A stretch of DNA of 64,000 nt from Xylogone sp. PMI_703 (Eukaryota > Ascomycota > Leotiomycetes). A model generated the notes under the pieces. It worked only from the letters and a program-made list of their open reading frames with translations. It had not been told where the DNA came from and did no database searches. Where the stretch lies: NCBI GenBank assembly GCA_021399445.1, contig JAJTUQ010000009.1:637501-701500 (forward strand), written 5' to 3'. Each line of letters opens with the position of its first letter. The first letter of the stretch is position 1. Positions 44,964-57,954 of this stretch are shown one piece after another. The position numbers and the translations under genes were made by a program.

Positions 44964-47900
44964 CTATCTGCTATATCTAGGCGTAACGGCGTACTTATCC
45001 GTTTTGAAGATCAACCCACGATCCCTCCGAAGCGTAGCTGGGTCCATATACACCTTCAAACCCATTCCAGAAACACCCAGCGAAAAGACTCTCATGATTA
45101 GATAAACTTCGTTCGCTGCACCATTCAATTGCATACGCTCCATCTGCTCGTACTGCAACTGGCTACAGAAGAACGGCGTTTCTAGAGATCCTGTAGTCGT
45201 CTTCACCTCGATGTAATATCGTGGCGAGTGGCCACCCCAAATGGCGTTTTCCAGATATCCTCTTTCGATCAGTAGTTCTGTTAAGAAGCTGTTCTGGTCT
45301 TCGTAGACAATATCCGCCGTCTCCGGCCCGGACCATCGCTCGAGGTCATGGTAGCGCTCATGGACAGCAACGCGGTAACTTATCGTACTTTGCCAGTTTG
45401 CAAGGGTAAATCCAGGGAGCGCAAGACCTTTCAACAATTCAAAAACCTACTTCACGTAAGTGATTACTGTATGTAACAGGTTTAAATTGGGATATACTCA
45501 CGAAGAGCTCACCGGCAGCTCCGATCTTGAATTCCTTTTCGCCGGGTATGTGCGAACTAACGGCTGACGACGTATCGAATTCCCGGTTCACGGCCGTGGG
45601 CGCTTCAATTGTGTGACCTTTCATCGGCAGGTTGGAAAGAACTCCCGCTTGCCGAATCACTGCATCTAGCAATTCTCGGTAGAGATCCGGCCGTTCAGGA
45701 GAACTGGGCAATGCATCGAATATTGATGTACCAGGTGTCAATGTAGGCGAGAGGAAGAAGTCCGGACCGAGACCCGTTCGCGAGGGCGGAGGACTAGGTA
45801 TGAGAACTCTAGCACTCTGGCTAGGACTTCCCGCTTGTGAAGTATTCACTGGGATATTTGAGGTCTCGAAGTTCCCTGATCTGAAGGGAGAGGCTCTCGT
45901 CTGTAAAGTACTTGCTGGGATGCTCGTAGTCTCGGAGTCGCTTGTCCCCAATCCACTGTCGTCTTCTGGTCTCTCGATTCCTTCTATTTCAATGATGCCG
46001 TCTTCATCCAGGATTGCATCTACCACGAAGAGATTCAAAGCTGTCATGATAGATCCGAGCGCCTGCCCAGATAAGACGCTTGTGACGCCAAAGTGTTTGA
46101 GAAGGGTAATCGGGAGCTGTCTCGATAAGCATACTTGTTGGTGCTTCCTGCTTTGTGGGATGTAGAGCTTGAGTTTGTCATCCTGCTGATCGAGATGGAA
46201 GTATGCGCTTTCTTGCGGGATTGTCACGTCTCTGCCGTGTTGCCGAATTGAGACAGACTTGGAGATCCCATCACTGACATAGACGTCCATATTCTTTAGA
46301 GTACAGTGCATGGCTAATGCATTATCTTTGACTTTCTTACCTCCTAGATGAGCAGCATATCTAGGAAATTAACACAGTCCGAACTTAAAAGTGTGTCGAT
46401 ACTTACCAGCAAATTGCGTATGACTTCCCTCTCAGGTCTGCCGTGAGGTGTTCATTAATAAGGCCACCTTCGACAGTAGTCTCTTCCCGCACCGCTCTGG
46501 ACAGGTATTTTTCGCCTAGGCCTAACGCAAATAGGAGTGGTTTTAAGGAATGAACCTCTTCCAGCGAGAAATCCAGCACCCTGATTCGGCCGGTGAAGAC
46601 TTGGCCATAATCGCGGCGATCCACAATAGCAAAAGTTCCAGATCGATCTAGCCATTGAATCTCCTTAGAAGGTAGTTTGACTGGTAAGAATTTGCAATTG
46701 CAGAGTTTCTCCACTGCTTGAGGCGTTACGTCGAAGGCACAGATGTTCAGCATCTCCTGCATAATGCTCCGTTTGTCCGGAACTGTAGCTTTCTGCATCA
46801 ATGCAAGTATATGCATCTCTAAGTTAGGCTTGGTAACATCAAGTATGCCAAGGAAGAACGATTTCTGCTTTTTGTACGTTGTAGCAAGGGAGAATTTTCC
46901 GGGTAGTTGGATAGTGTCTTCAGCCCAGATACAAGACGAGGGGTCATACCAAGACTGAGCTTCGGGGTTGTATATGAGTTTATTTTGATAAAATATGGAT
47001 CTATTACAATTAGGACTGCTTTATCGAAATGGGGTCTTACTAGAGGGTATCAATATATACTTGATTTTATCTTTTGGCGACAGAATCCTTGCTGCCTTGG
47101 TCACTTCGTTCAATTGTTCATAGAGATGCTCAATCTTCGCCTCAACGCTCGATGTAATATTCGTTTCCGAATCCTTGATATGCTGTAGGTAGGCCAGGAA
47201 ATCATCACATCCGGCGTCGCTAACACGTAGCGTGTTCCTGAAGAGACTATAAAGATCTTGGTACTGCGTGATGGCCCCAAGGCGGTGTTTGAATTTAAAC
47301 CACTCGGGACCATCCCACACACATGAATCGAGACTGTTCCAGGACCTATGGCTCCCCGAATCCACCGACGGTAGTAGGACGAAGTCTCCTTCAAAAACTT
47401 CCCTAAAAATCATGTGTTAACACTGAGATTCTCAACAGCTACAAAATGTTTTTCGTACTTAATTTTTCTACTTTTTGGATCGACAAATTTCTGCAAGTTG
47501 GTATATATCTCAAAAATAGCTTCAATCTTGGTTTCGGGATTGCTCCGGGCCTTTTTCAATAGTCCCAACCAAAAGGACACATTCTCCTCCATCACGACGC
47601 CAAATCGATCCAAGAATGCCCATTTAAGAGCCGTATGCTCTGTGATGTCCTCAAGCTCTTTAAGAAAACCAAAGCCTTCTTTTAAACCAAGACGACTTAC
47701 GATAGACTTAAGTTTCGGCAAAGGAAGATACGTTGTATCAAGACGTTGTAGTTTATCTGAATGAAGGATCGGAAGTTCGGTAGATTTGATATACGCATCC
47801 CATTCGGAACGATATTGATCCTAATTTGCTTGCAATACCCCAAGGAGGGATTGTGGTTGGTGTTTGGTAATGTGGTCAACCTCGGAAGAAATCCGTTGTA

Positions 47901-50194
47901 TATTGTCCCTGCGGTAAAGCTGAGGCGCATGCTTGATCTGGAAATATTCCCGAAACCAGTCAACGCCGGCTTTATCATTTCGACGCTCGCATTTCTGAAG
48001 CTCATCGTAATACAGCGGACAGACAAATCGAAGTTGGTCATCCAGTTGGTCGGGCATCACAATACCTACGTACCTGGACATTGCATGAAGGTCTTCAGAT
48101 CGAGGACAATATGTCCAACCGTTGCTAGAGTAGAAGGGGTTGAACCATTGTTTATTGAGGGCAAAGTTCGGCGCCAGTCGAATCGTGAGGTCTCTAGAGG
48201 GTAACTTGGTGTGGTGCCAGTATATGAAACGAATGTAATCAACACTTTGGGCAGAGGTGATGCCACCAGACTGGTGCCGCTCCTCAATGAGTGGAAAGAT
48301 TCTTGATGGTTCACACTCAACAACCCCGAGCTTCGAAAAGAAGGTTTTTCGACTTTGATTACTCATTGCGCCGGTATCAACTAAGTTCAAGTTGGGCAGC
48401 CCATCCGGGATTTCAATTCCTCCCGACGTTGGGAAGAAAATACTAGCATTGTGCGGGCGCACCCATTTTCCGTTGCCGAGAGGGACGACCGGAAGCTTCT
48501 TGAGGAATGCGGTATGACCGGAATGCTGCATAAAAGAAACGAGAAGATCTGCAACTCTGGTATGCCATTGATTGGATTGTGACATAGAATACATCCGAGG
48601 ACTGAGGCGATCAAGATCCTGTGCAAGCCTGTCCAGGAGATCTTGCACAGACAATATTGAAAGACCAACGCTTTTCAAAATAGGAATATCAATTACCCGG
48701 TCATATATGTCCGATATGTATGCGGTTGGTCCAGGATAGGCAAGATCTGGAAACAGAGGCTCCCCGTCCTCGTCTTTATTGCGCGGGACCACTATGCGTA
48801 ATTCATTTGCGCGCCACAACCTGCCGTTGTCTCTCGAAAAGAACAAGCTACGTGACGATATCGCGTTGTGAAGCTTGATCTGAATTCGGTTCCACAAGTC
48901 ATCAGGAACTGAGTCGGTTGGGATATATCTTACCCAGTGATGCCGCAGAGTTGGATGAAGTAAGAATTCATTGATGCTTTGCAGAAAGGTTTCGGCAACT
49001 TCCTCAAGTAGGTGGTTGTTCCAGGGGCTATCAAATACGTCTTCCCGACTCGCCTGGGTAATGAAGTCGGCTTGGATGAGGAACTAGCGTTAGGGTATAA
49101 AGCGTCAGCTTGTTTCGCAGAGTATTCAATGGAACTAACCTTATAGCCAACCTTCCGCATGGGTAGAAATGCAAATGCGTACTGAGTTTCTATAACAGGG
49201 TGATCATTTCCATCGAGAGGAAATGCAAGGATGACTTCGGCTTCATTGATGTTCTTCCGTGCCGAGTCGGACGGCATGTTCGTGACATGTCGTCTACTGA
49301 TCCAGTAGTCTTTGGTTGAGGAGACCGAGCCACCAAAAGGAGTCCTGCAGCTTGTGTGAAGGCTCACTCGATTCCCGGACGAAGATAACGAATAGGTTCG
49401 TTCTGTTTCGGGAAATCCCTTAGATGATGTGATATGGATTGATAGCTGCTTCAGTTTCTTGAGGAACAATAACAACGTGTCAGGGAGTTCCAGAAATTCC
49501 TTGCGTAACGAGGCTCTGTCACAACTCGCCAGAAGATGCAGGGTTATTCGAGTCTGTACTCCATCAGGAACGTCAAGATAATCTTCGTTCATGGGTGTAA
49601 CCATTCCAAGCCCATTGTCGTTTTCATCGCGCTGGTACTCAAACGCAAACGAGTATAGCCCAGATTGGACGTGAACCTTGTGTGCAACCTTGAAAACAGA
49701 TTTGAAGCCAATCCCTTTCTCGCCAATGTAGCCTTGAATTGATGATTTCGTGCTCTCACCAATGGAGCAAATGGCCATGATATTCGCTTTCGAGAAGCCA
49801 TCCTCGTTAGAGTCAATCACGATCCGGTCCTGATAAAGCCAGAAAGTGAGCCAAGGGAGCTCGGAAGAAGAATTTGCAATAGAGTATTTGTTGTCTTCAG
49901 CGTTCTGAATCAACTCGTAAACGAAACGAGTGTCTTTTGCGTATAGATTGGCGGCTAAACTATGTTAAATAAAAATGCGTTAGCGACTCAGCGGACCGAT
50001 AAAGTAACTTTGACCGAGGTTATGAACTTACGCTTGTGTAGAAGCACCCAGCTTCCGTCGTATTTTATCAAGGGTTGTGAGTATGTGAGGCTTGGTTTGC
50101 GCGAGAAATTCCCGATCCGCTTCGCTATTCCGCCATTGTCTTCCCTCAACTTGTCAATAAAGACACGCGCTTCTTCCCTCGAATCACTCGACAT
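44964..50194 (-). pseudogene. Sacsin/NO VEIN-like HATPase-DUF3883 gene with two stops
   Basis: Seven reverse-strand exons (50194-50032, 49954-49140, 49083-47459, 47402-47061, 47000-46407, 46360-45502, 45446-44964) form a 1300-codon model. The N-terminus is a sacsin-type Hsp90-like ATPase: NLYAKDTRFVYELIQNAEDN, GFSKANIMAICSIGESTK, GYIGEKGIGFKSVF. A long middle region follows; the C-terminus (GAAGELF, YYIEVKTTTGSLETPFFCS) is the DUF3883/NO VEIN C-terminal domain, nuclease-like by its E-x-K. Two stops break it: TAG at 47823-47821, probably a former TGG, and TGA formed across the exon 5/6 junction (46408, 46407 and 46360). Flanking frames remain open, so inactivation looks recent. Neither stop is removed by an alternative canonical intron I could find. 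If transcribed, only a fragment ending after the ATPase would be made. Confidence 0.78.
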
Positions 50195-51591
50195 GGTTGT
50201 TGCTTTCTCTGGTCATGCGATGTGAATATGACAGAGCAGTGGGGGGGTGATCTGTGACGCAAGTAACTCAATTCAATTTTTTTTCAAGTGCAGCCTCGGT
50301 GTTGGTCAACAACACAGAGGGAGGGACGAGGTGTATGGGAGCAAAGAACGGAACATAGCGGTGACAATCTTGCGACTCTTCTATTTCAAATAGATCCCCA
50401 GGCGTTCACGAGGCTGGACACTGTGTAACCAGGCTGAAACTGGCGGCAAAGCTGCTAGCGAATGAAACAACGTCAAGTCAGATAACAGAGCCCATTCTCC
50501 CCGTAAGAGGCAGGTATGTACTGCCTGAAAACAGGTCCTTGACAGGGAGACCAACGTTGGAACCATTGAGTCGCAGCGATTCTGTCTGAGTGCGTTTTAT
50601 TCTCCTTGTTCACATACGAATATCCCAGGTTTTTACGTTCAAAATTTCGCAAATTCCAACATTTAACTTCTTCTGTTGCCCAGCACAAAGACTTACGTCT
50701 GTACAGAACCGTAAGGACCGATAATAACCGTCCCAACAATTTGTACGTAGCGTACAGTGGAGCCCTAGATGTATGCCCTAATATTTGAGTGTGTGGGAAC
50801 AGTGGGGTGCCAGTGATGTGGCAGAACTCTAACTTATAAATATTGCAACATATTCATTTCGAGATTTTAATAAGGCAAATGCAAAGGTGAGCAATGCACT
50901 TTAAAGGCAACGTCAGATCTAGGGGGTGTCTCCCGACGAAATTCTCAATCTTAGTACAATGCGACATATTTGTGCTCTAGGGCTTTTTGTACCTGTCAAC
51001 AACTTTCTATATAAATGAATGCATAGAATTGGCAATGTCCCTGAGATTGCTGACATAGACACAGAGAGCCGTCAGTACCAGGCAAGTGGAGAGGTATCGT
51101 GGACCGCGTCATCGACAAGGCTGGGAGTGCGTATAATATCAGATTCCAGCTTCTTTGCAAAGTGAACAATTTTACGCAGATGCAGCTATGTGCCTCTGAA
51201 TGACTGTACTTATATCCAGCCGTGGCATTAGCGTCGAACGCGGAGCATCTGAGGGATACTGACAACCACAATATCCTTGTCCGACAGACGAAGTGAGCAT
51301 TGGGATTTGTGATGTACTCTAGGGCCAGGACCCAGAGTGTGCTTTACGAGACCATTTGTAATCCATACCGGCTTGAAGGCGCTTACAGCTGCGTCGAGAA
51401 AAGCAATTATTGATTCCCAGCGCTGATCAAGCCCGAGTTCCCTAATCACACACCCTAAAACAACTGGTTGCTGCATGCCAATAATCGTGCCGTGGATGGC
51501 GCTCTTTCGATCTTGCTCTCGACGACAATAAACTATACTGACATCGGAAACAAGCCCAAACTATTGAAAGAGATGAGATCCTTAATAGGTT
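50195..51591. other. Intergenic region, no supported gene
   Basis: Several sub-95-codon reverse ORFs without motifs. Nothing else seen. Confidence 0.45.
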
Positions 51592-52557
51592 TCAGTTCAC
51601 GTATTTCCCGTACTCGTCAAGGTACCGCCCAAGCCACGATGACAGATGATAATCTGGAAGAGCCTGTGCCCGACGTAGAAAACAGATTGCATTAACAAAG
51701 TATTGCTCGTCTACTGGTGAACCACTGACGATACCCATGCTTATATTGGCGTCCGCGGCCTAAAAAGGTTAATAATAACCTACATTACCCAGGGACATTT
51801 CTTTTTAAGGAAACTAGCTTACCAGGGAAAGAAGATCACCATTTGTAGAACCCTTGACGTCAGCAGCTTTAACAGCTTGATGGAAGAAGTCTAGAGCTGG
51901 GTACAGATAACCGCGGGCTTCAACATAGCTTGGGTTGTCGCTTTGTTTTGAGGCCTGAGCTATAAATCCGATGTTAATGTGTTGCCTTTGAAAGTTATGA
52001 GCGGTCTTGTAGAGCTTACCATCCTGACTACTGCCACCGCTGCATGATTCTCTGCTTTCTTCACCGTAGATTCTTACGAGAATTGCCTGTGCACTTAGAA
52101 GCCAGTTATATCCGAGACCTAAATCTAAAACTCAGTAAATTTTCTTTTTAGAAAAACATCCGAGGCCTTTTTCTAATCCTAAACCTAAGGAAGACATATA
52201 TAGACGGGAAGTAGGACAGAAAGAAAAAGGGGACAAAGAAAACATACCTGTCAAGCATTCTATATTTCTCGGGTGGTTGCTCAGCACGCTCAACCACGCC
52301 CTTTGACACCATTGTGCGATATCTTGGATGGCACCGCTGTCAGCTTCATGGAAGGCGTAATCCTGGAAACCTTGAACAATCCATATCTGCTCGTCAAAGC
52401 ATCCTGGGTGTCGAAAAAAACGTAGACGATCAAGAGCTGATATGGTCGCGTGTGCTAGCCGAAGATGCACTTTCCATTCTTGTGACGGTCGTGAGGCAAC
52501 CTCATACAACAAGGTCACCACAAAATTGATCTGCTCGGCTTCAGCCTCTGTCTTCAT
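51592..52557 (-). CDS. Conserved helical (TPR-like) fungal protein
   Basis: Four reverse-strand exons (52557-52248, 52118-52020, 51959-51823, 51759-51592) give 237 residues with phases closing. The protein is all-helical in character: EQINFVVTLLYEVASRP, HATISALDRLRFFRH, IAQWCQRAWLSVL, GLGYNWLLSAQAILVRIY, YLYPALDFFHQAVKAAD, EQYFVNAICFLRRAQALPDY. Spacing of these blocks suggests TPR- or Spo22/ZIP4-like repeats, and the pattern recalls an uncharacterised protein conserved across ascomycetes. I cannot name a function. No breaks are seen. Confidence 0.72.
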
Positions 52558-54846
52558 TTTGAGGGTTTTCCGCTTATGATTTCGACTACTTGAAGACTGG
52601 GGTTGCCGAGAAACATGTTAAGTTCCAACGCAGGGGACGATTTCTTACTAGTCTTCAACACTGCCGAATAGCCATGAATGTTGTATATGCATATATATAT
52701 ATGTAATGTGTACAAAGGTGTGTAGGGAAGGAAAGAGAAGCAGTGGGAAGGAAGCTCTCTTCGCAAAGTCCCCGCCAGTTGTAGAGAGCCAAAGAATTGA
52801 TATATATCTACATACGGGAGTCGGAGGGAAGGGATCGAAAGCTGCGATGAGGGAGTAATGGTCAGGTGCGAATTTGTCGCGACTCCGAATAGGTGCGGGA
52901 CGCGGTAGAGTACATTCCCTGTTCTGTTCGGTAAAGTTCGACTAATACGAAGTGGTTTACAAGCCACATCCCCGATTTCAGGATAGGCTGAGAACCAGAA
53001 AGTTGATCAATCAGCCATGAACGACCCTGTCACCCAAGGCCGCTCCCAAGTACGTGTCTCTCTCTCGCTGCCGAGAGACTGCAGTAGAAGCACGGCGAGC
53101 CAAAATCACTACATTAAGACTGACCTAGATTGGAGAGGAAGGATTAGAACAAGTCTCTTTTCCTAGTTTCTCGTTAACTTCTCCAGCTAGTGGTTGATCC
53201 CGTCATTTGTCACGTCAACCTAACATGGACTGAAAGGTGTTAGAGGGCGAGATTGTGACATCCCTAGTAGTACACAAACTGGAAACAAGTGGAATTAAGG
53301 CAAGGTGTGAGCCAGCAGAAGGCAGATTGTTCGTTCATCAATTCATGGGACGTAGCGCAAAACATATAAGAATACAAGGAGAAACTGTTGAAATGCTTGT
53401 ACATTCTACAAGCTGCGCTTGCGCCTTGCTACGCAAGGACAAAAAGCCACCCAGCCAATGAGACCTTCCAATTTGATGACGTAAAACGTCAAATTACGTA
53501 ATCAGGGATCCACGATGTTTTTAATAAAGATATAGATGGTTATGAACAAACTTTATATATACAGCTGTATGTTACGAACCCCTGGCGAGCCTCAGGCATG
53601 AGGCAGGAAACTTCAGAATCCGGCGGTATAACAGCTATTGCACTCGCGTGATGGATTCCAGGCGTCCTCAGAAGGCTCCAAGGCTCGGGGGCTCCACACA
53701 AATGCATTCTCTATCTTACAAATTACATGGTAAATTGTTATACGTTGCAATGCCGGTACTGTAGGCGGAGCGCGTCGGCAAGTGGCTAAGAAGTCTGGAG
53801 AAGAATATGTTCTACGCTAGTTAAAGCGGCATGGAATATCTTTGTATGTAAGAGCAAGGGTTTTAGGTTAGGCTTTGCCAATACAAGCGCTCCGAGAATT
53901 CTGGCCCACCATAGAAGAGAGTACATTTTCCAAATGCGGTGTGGCGGCTCGCTTACATGTGATCCCGGCAATTTCTCCACTTTTTTGCCCCTGACCACCA
54001 CACTTCAACCACCAATATGAAGGTCAACGAAGCTTCAATTCAAAAAAGCGACTGCAGATTTGAAATCGCAAAGAAGCCAAATTTTAGTGCTACAGCTAGA
54101 AAATAGATGCGTAGTATTAGTACCCTTTTAGGTTTAGCCGGGTGGAACAGAACGTCCTCATCATTATCATCATCACCAATACAACAACAATTTTTACTTC
54201 GATTCTACAAGTTATATGGAATGTGATTGGTTCCCTTACGATTGCTACGGTATCCCGATATTAGTGATCGTATTATATGGTGTTTGTGGTTTTGTTGCTA
54301 TCTTACATACCTGCCGCACGTGCTCCCTGTAGCACATTAAAGATGATATATTATAAAAGAAACTTTAAGCTTCAACATAAAAATTCCAAAGTATATCACG
54401 AAGGTAATCAAATCAGAAGGTGGAAATGAGTATCCAAGTAGTTTTAAATGCCATAAGAACCTAAAAGTGGGATTATGGACTTTGCGCCATATTCAATACA
54501 AATTGTATAAGAGATAATGTAAGAGCATATCTCTGGTACACACTCCTATCCATGGAAGCCTTAGAACCTCAGCAGAATCTCATGAATATTCACCGCGCAC
54601 TCCATACGCTCCCATTACTCTGTCTGAATAATAATATAATCCGGCAAATATATATGTATCATTATAAATATATTCAAAAGAATCACGCATCCCTTGTAGA
54701 AATAAGCTAATTAACTTAAGCGCTGCCAAATTCGATAGGGCAATTGGTTGTGAAACTCAATTTGGTGAGGTGGTTGGATAGATTTAGAATTGTCACTACA
54801 CTACTATTTGGCTACATTGCTTTCTGGGCCGGCATATACGTGTAAA
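52558..54846. other. Gene-free region of about 2.3 kb
   Basis: No supported gene. A tgttacgaacccctggcgag string at 53569 resembles the left end of some fungal LTRs, but no matching right end or target duplication was found. The strand-opposed ORFs here lack motifs. Confidence 0.45.
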
Positions 54847-55679
54847 TCAAACGCCGAGAGCTTTCACCATTGCTTCTGCCACGCCTTTGGTACTAGCGGG
54901 ATTCTGGCCTGTGACTAGCTTTCCATTTCTGGCAATCGCAATCTTCTCGTCAAAATGCTTTTCTGCTTTGATATACTTTCCCTCGCTTATTTTATTAAGT
55001 TCGGTCTCTACCAGGAAGGGCATTGCATGAGTATGGCCCAAAGCATCCTCCTCTGAGTTAGAGAAGCCTGTGACCTCACAATCCTTAATCAAGGGACTCC
55101 CATCTGATAGTCTGGCCTTTAGAAAAGCAACAGGGCCATGGCATACAGCTCCTAGGACCTTATTCTTTTCAGCAAATTCTTGGATAAGGTGTATAGAGTC
55201 CTCATCATCAACAATATCGAACATCGCTGCCAAACCGATCGTTAGCTACCAAGTTATCGATCAAGTCGGTCAAACCAAGACGGGTATCTTACGTCCATGA
55301 CCTCCAACAAAAAAAAGTGCCTCGAAGTCCCTACTCTTGCCGACAAAGTCCGATAGCCTAGCAGTATTCATCCAAAGATCTTCATGGTCTTTGAGGAATG
55401 CAACCGAAGAATGATCCTGAAATATCTGGATAGATCTTTTATCAAGAGGCGCTTCGCCGCCGGCAGGAGATGCCACTACTATGTTCATGTGCTGGGCAAA
55501 GACGTCGTAGGCATGTGCAAACTCGGGCTACAAGACATCGTCACACTTAGAATAAGGGTGGAGGGGTCATCAAAGGTGCGGGCACTTACCAGGAACCACC
55601 CAATCGCATCTCCGGTAATTCTGTTCTTGCCCACAGAAGTGAGCACAACCAGGACACTGGGCTTCGACGTGGAAGACAT
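54847..55679 (-). CDS. DJ-1/PfpI family protein (Hsp31-like)
   Basis: Three reverse-strand exons (55679-55590, 55527-55293, 55226-54847) give 234 residues. After splicing the start reads GDAIGWFLPEFAHAYDVF, with the conserved glutamate of the Hsp31-type triad. FVGGHGPMFDI and the nucleophile elbow AVCHGPVAF follow, and the end is RNGKLVTGQNPASTKGVAEA, standard for class-I Hsp31-like members. These act as glyoxalase III (glutathione-independent methylglyoxal to D-lactate) or chaperones under stress. All key residues are present. The exact activity among the family cannot be decided from sequence. Confidence 0.9.
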
Positions 55680-56304
55680 ATTTTCCGATTGTAAGAAGTA
55701 TTGGTCTCAATGGAGCCAAGAAGCTTGCACAGGTTACTAAATAAATGGGTGTTTCTCTTAATATAACGACAGTGGTGATCGATCCCCTTGATTCCTCAGA
55801 CTTCGACACTAATACTTACTTTATGAACTCCATAACACGTTGTAGGAGTCTCCGGTATAAAGCCAGGGACCCCACTGAGGATTGTTCTATCCGAGATGCC
55901 GGCGACTGAGACAGAAAGCTCCAAAATATTTTCCCGGTAATAGCTAATATGATAGCCTGCTTTGAGCTTCCAATGGCACCCTAGAATATATCATGCCCGC
56001 AGCTAAAGGCAAGTTGCAACATCCTTGAAACTTCCAAGGGTGCGCTACTTTCCGGCCTTAACACCGGGACAACTTCTCAGCTATTCTTCTGATGAAGGTC
56101 GCTACTTAGACATACAATTGAGTCAAGAGTTATTGCAGGTTGCTGGAGATAATACGGAGTTTATGTAAAATCCGTCATAGTTATATGATATTCCAAATAA
56201 ACGACGTGCGGATGCTAGGGGAAATACGAGGGGACGTCTTTCATTTATTGCCCTCGATGAGTATTACTGGCTGATATCCTCTCAATAACCATCGATCAAG
56301 TCCT
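55680..56304. other. Intergenic region
   Basis: Promoter side of the DJ-1 gene and upstream of the reductase pseudogene. Nothing recognisable. Confidence 0.45.
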
Positions 56305-56940
56305 GTGACGGCTTCCGCATGTTCTTCGCGGGCCTTCACGCGTCCTTACAACAAAGAATCCGATAACGGCAGTGGATTCACTACGCTTCCTGTTGTTAAA
56401 CCCCCTTTTGGGTATCACTGCCTCCTGTCCCCTGCAACCGGAGCCAGAGTCTGGCCCTGTGCAGTGAGCTTTGGCGGCGCCCGGGATGCTTTCATGGGCA
56501 AGTGTAACAAGAAGTCAGCCACTGAAATCCTAGACTACTTTTATGAGAACGTGGGCAGTTTCACCAGCACAACAGACGCCCAGCAGGGTGACTTGATCAA
56601 ACTACGTATAAGCTACATGAACAACATCTTTGTATGTCTACGAGTGGTGCTACACAACTTCCATCCCGAAGTCATAAACGCGAGGCAGCATGCCGTGGCT
56701 GCCGGCAAGATCCTATACCTAGGGATTAGCGACACTACCGCATAGATTGTGAGGAAGGTGAATCAGTACGTGAGAGAGCATGGCTTAGACCAGTTTTTGG
56801 CTTACTAATAAGGCAGCAGTACAGTGCTCGAGGACATTGAGAATGGCGGCGCAAAGTACCAGAGTAGTATGGCTTTAGATTTAAGCGGCTGCATTGATGT
56901 AAGTACGCGAAACCTCCAAATATGATGAGGAATCTCATCG
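56305..56940 (+). pseudogene. Aldo/keto reductase (aryl-alcohol DH-like) pseudogene
   Basis: Fragments of an aryl-alcohol dehydrogenase-type AKR are read: CHCLLSPATGAR-like start, SFGGARDAFMGKCNKKSATE, ILDYFYENVGSFTSTTDA, then a jump to VAAGKILYLGISDTTA, stop, IVRKVNQYVREHGLDQF, two stops, GSST. The substrate-binding middle with the catalytic Lys/His region (about 100 residues) is deleted or scrambled. TAG at 56743-56745 sits where relatives have tryptophan, and TAATAA follows where relatives continue YQG. The gene is clearly dead. Confidence 0.8.
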
Positions 56941-57641
56941 CAGAATGCTGTTAGGGGTTGTAGTCATGTGGACAGTAGGTGGGCCGTAGAAATTGTCAAG
57001 TACTGATTGACCTACGACACTGTGCACAGCGCTCGTACTGAATAACAGGTAAACTAGTCGCTGATAGAGGTCAAATCACTTACGTGAGAGTTAGATAACC
57101 ACTCAGCTTCACGCCGGCATCAAGCTCCTTCTCCTCAATATGGTCATTGACTTCGGCTTATGGCTCTGTCGGAAAATAACGGCTTAGGCTTGAAAAGACA
57201 ACTGCTTAGCTACAGTATATGTTCGTTCCAGCCCATTTGTGTAAAGCAATACTAGTGCGCCACAGTTCCCACAAGCGGAGAAAGAGAAGCTAGTTGCTCT
57301 GAAGTACTGTATGTTGATGTCGACAGTCATGGGTCACCATATGCAGCTAGCAACAAGTTCGCGAGGCAACCGATTAAATTAGCACGGCTGAAGGGAGACA
57401 ATTTCCAATGCTCAACCGCAAACAGGCATTCAAGGAACATTACAGTACCGAATAAGAAGTCTCAATCTGGACGCGGCAAGGCAACGAAACGGCTCATCAT
57501 GGCATATGGACCAGGAGGGGTCTCTTTAACTCTTGGACTTACGGTCAGGCTTGTTGTGCAGATGATCTTGGATTTCTTCAAATGACAACGATGATCATGT
57601 CCGTATGAGTATTGATTTTCGCAGTTATGAAGGCCGAAATG
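56941..57641. other. Repeat-associated intergenic region
   Basis: No gene. A catatgcagctagc string near 57339 recurs near 41728. Confidence 0.4.
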
Positions 57642-57954
57642 GTAGTAATCAATTCTCTTCTTCTTTTCTATCATACTCCTTCGTAGAGCTTGGTGCTATC
57701 CCTCAGTTTACTGTGTACTAGACTTACATTTCCCCTCCCGCTATAATAAGATGTGATTGAAGACAGATGATATATTCGTGAAAGTTGTAGCTCTTGATTC
57801 TAATTGTCTTATTGTTTCCCAAAGTATTCATCCCACGGACTTGTGCCTGGAGCTTTTCGATGTAGGTGTACTAATATTGATAAAATGCTTATTGTACATT
57901 CTACGTAAACTTCAAGTGCTCATTCTCTAATTCAACTATTTCAATTAGAATATG
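57642..57954 (-). pseudogene. bZIP relic, copy B of an inverted pair
   Basis: Reverse complement of 41920-42229, close to 85-90 percent identical by eye. Differences cluster in the basic region and are nearly all C-to-T or G-to-A, which destroys the QRAFRRR block. The leucine-zipper start (YIEKLQAQVR) is still legible. Confidence 0.65.

Noticed and set aside
53569..53740. Possible solo LTR start (tgttacgaacccctggcgag)
   Set aside because: No matching terminus, target duplication or second copy in the window.
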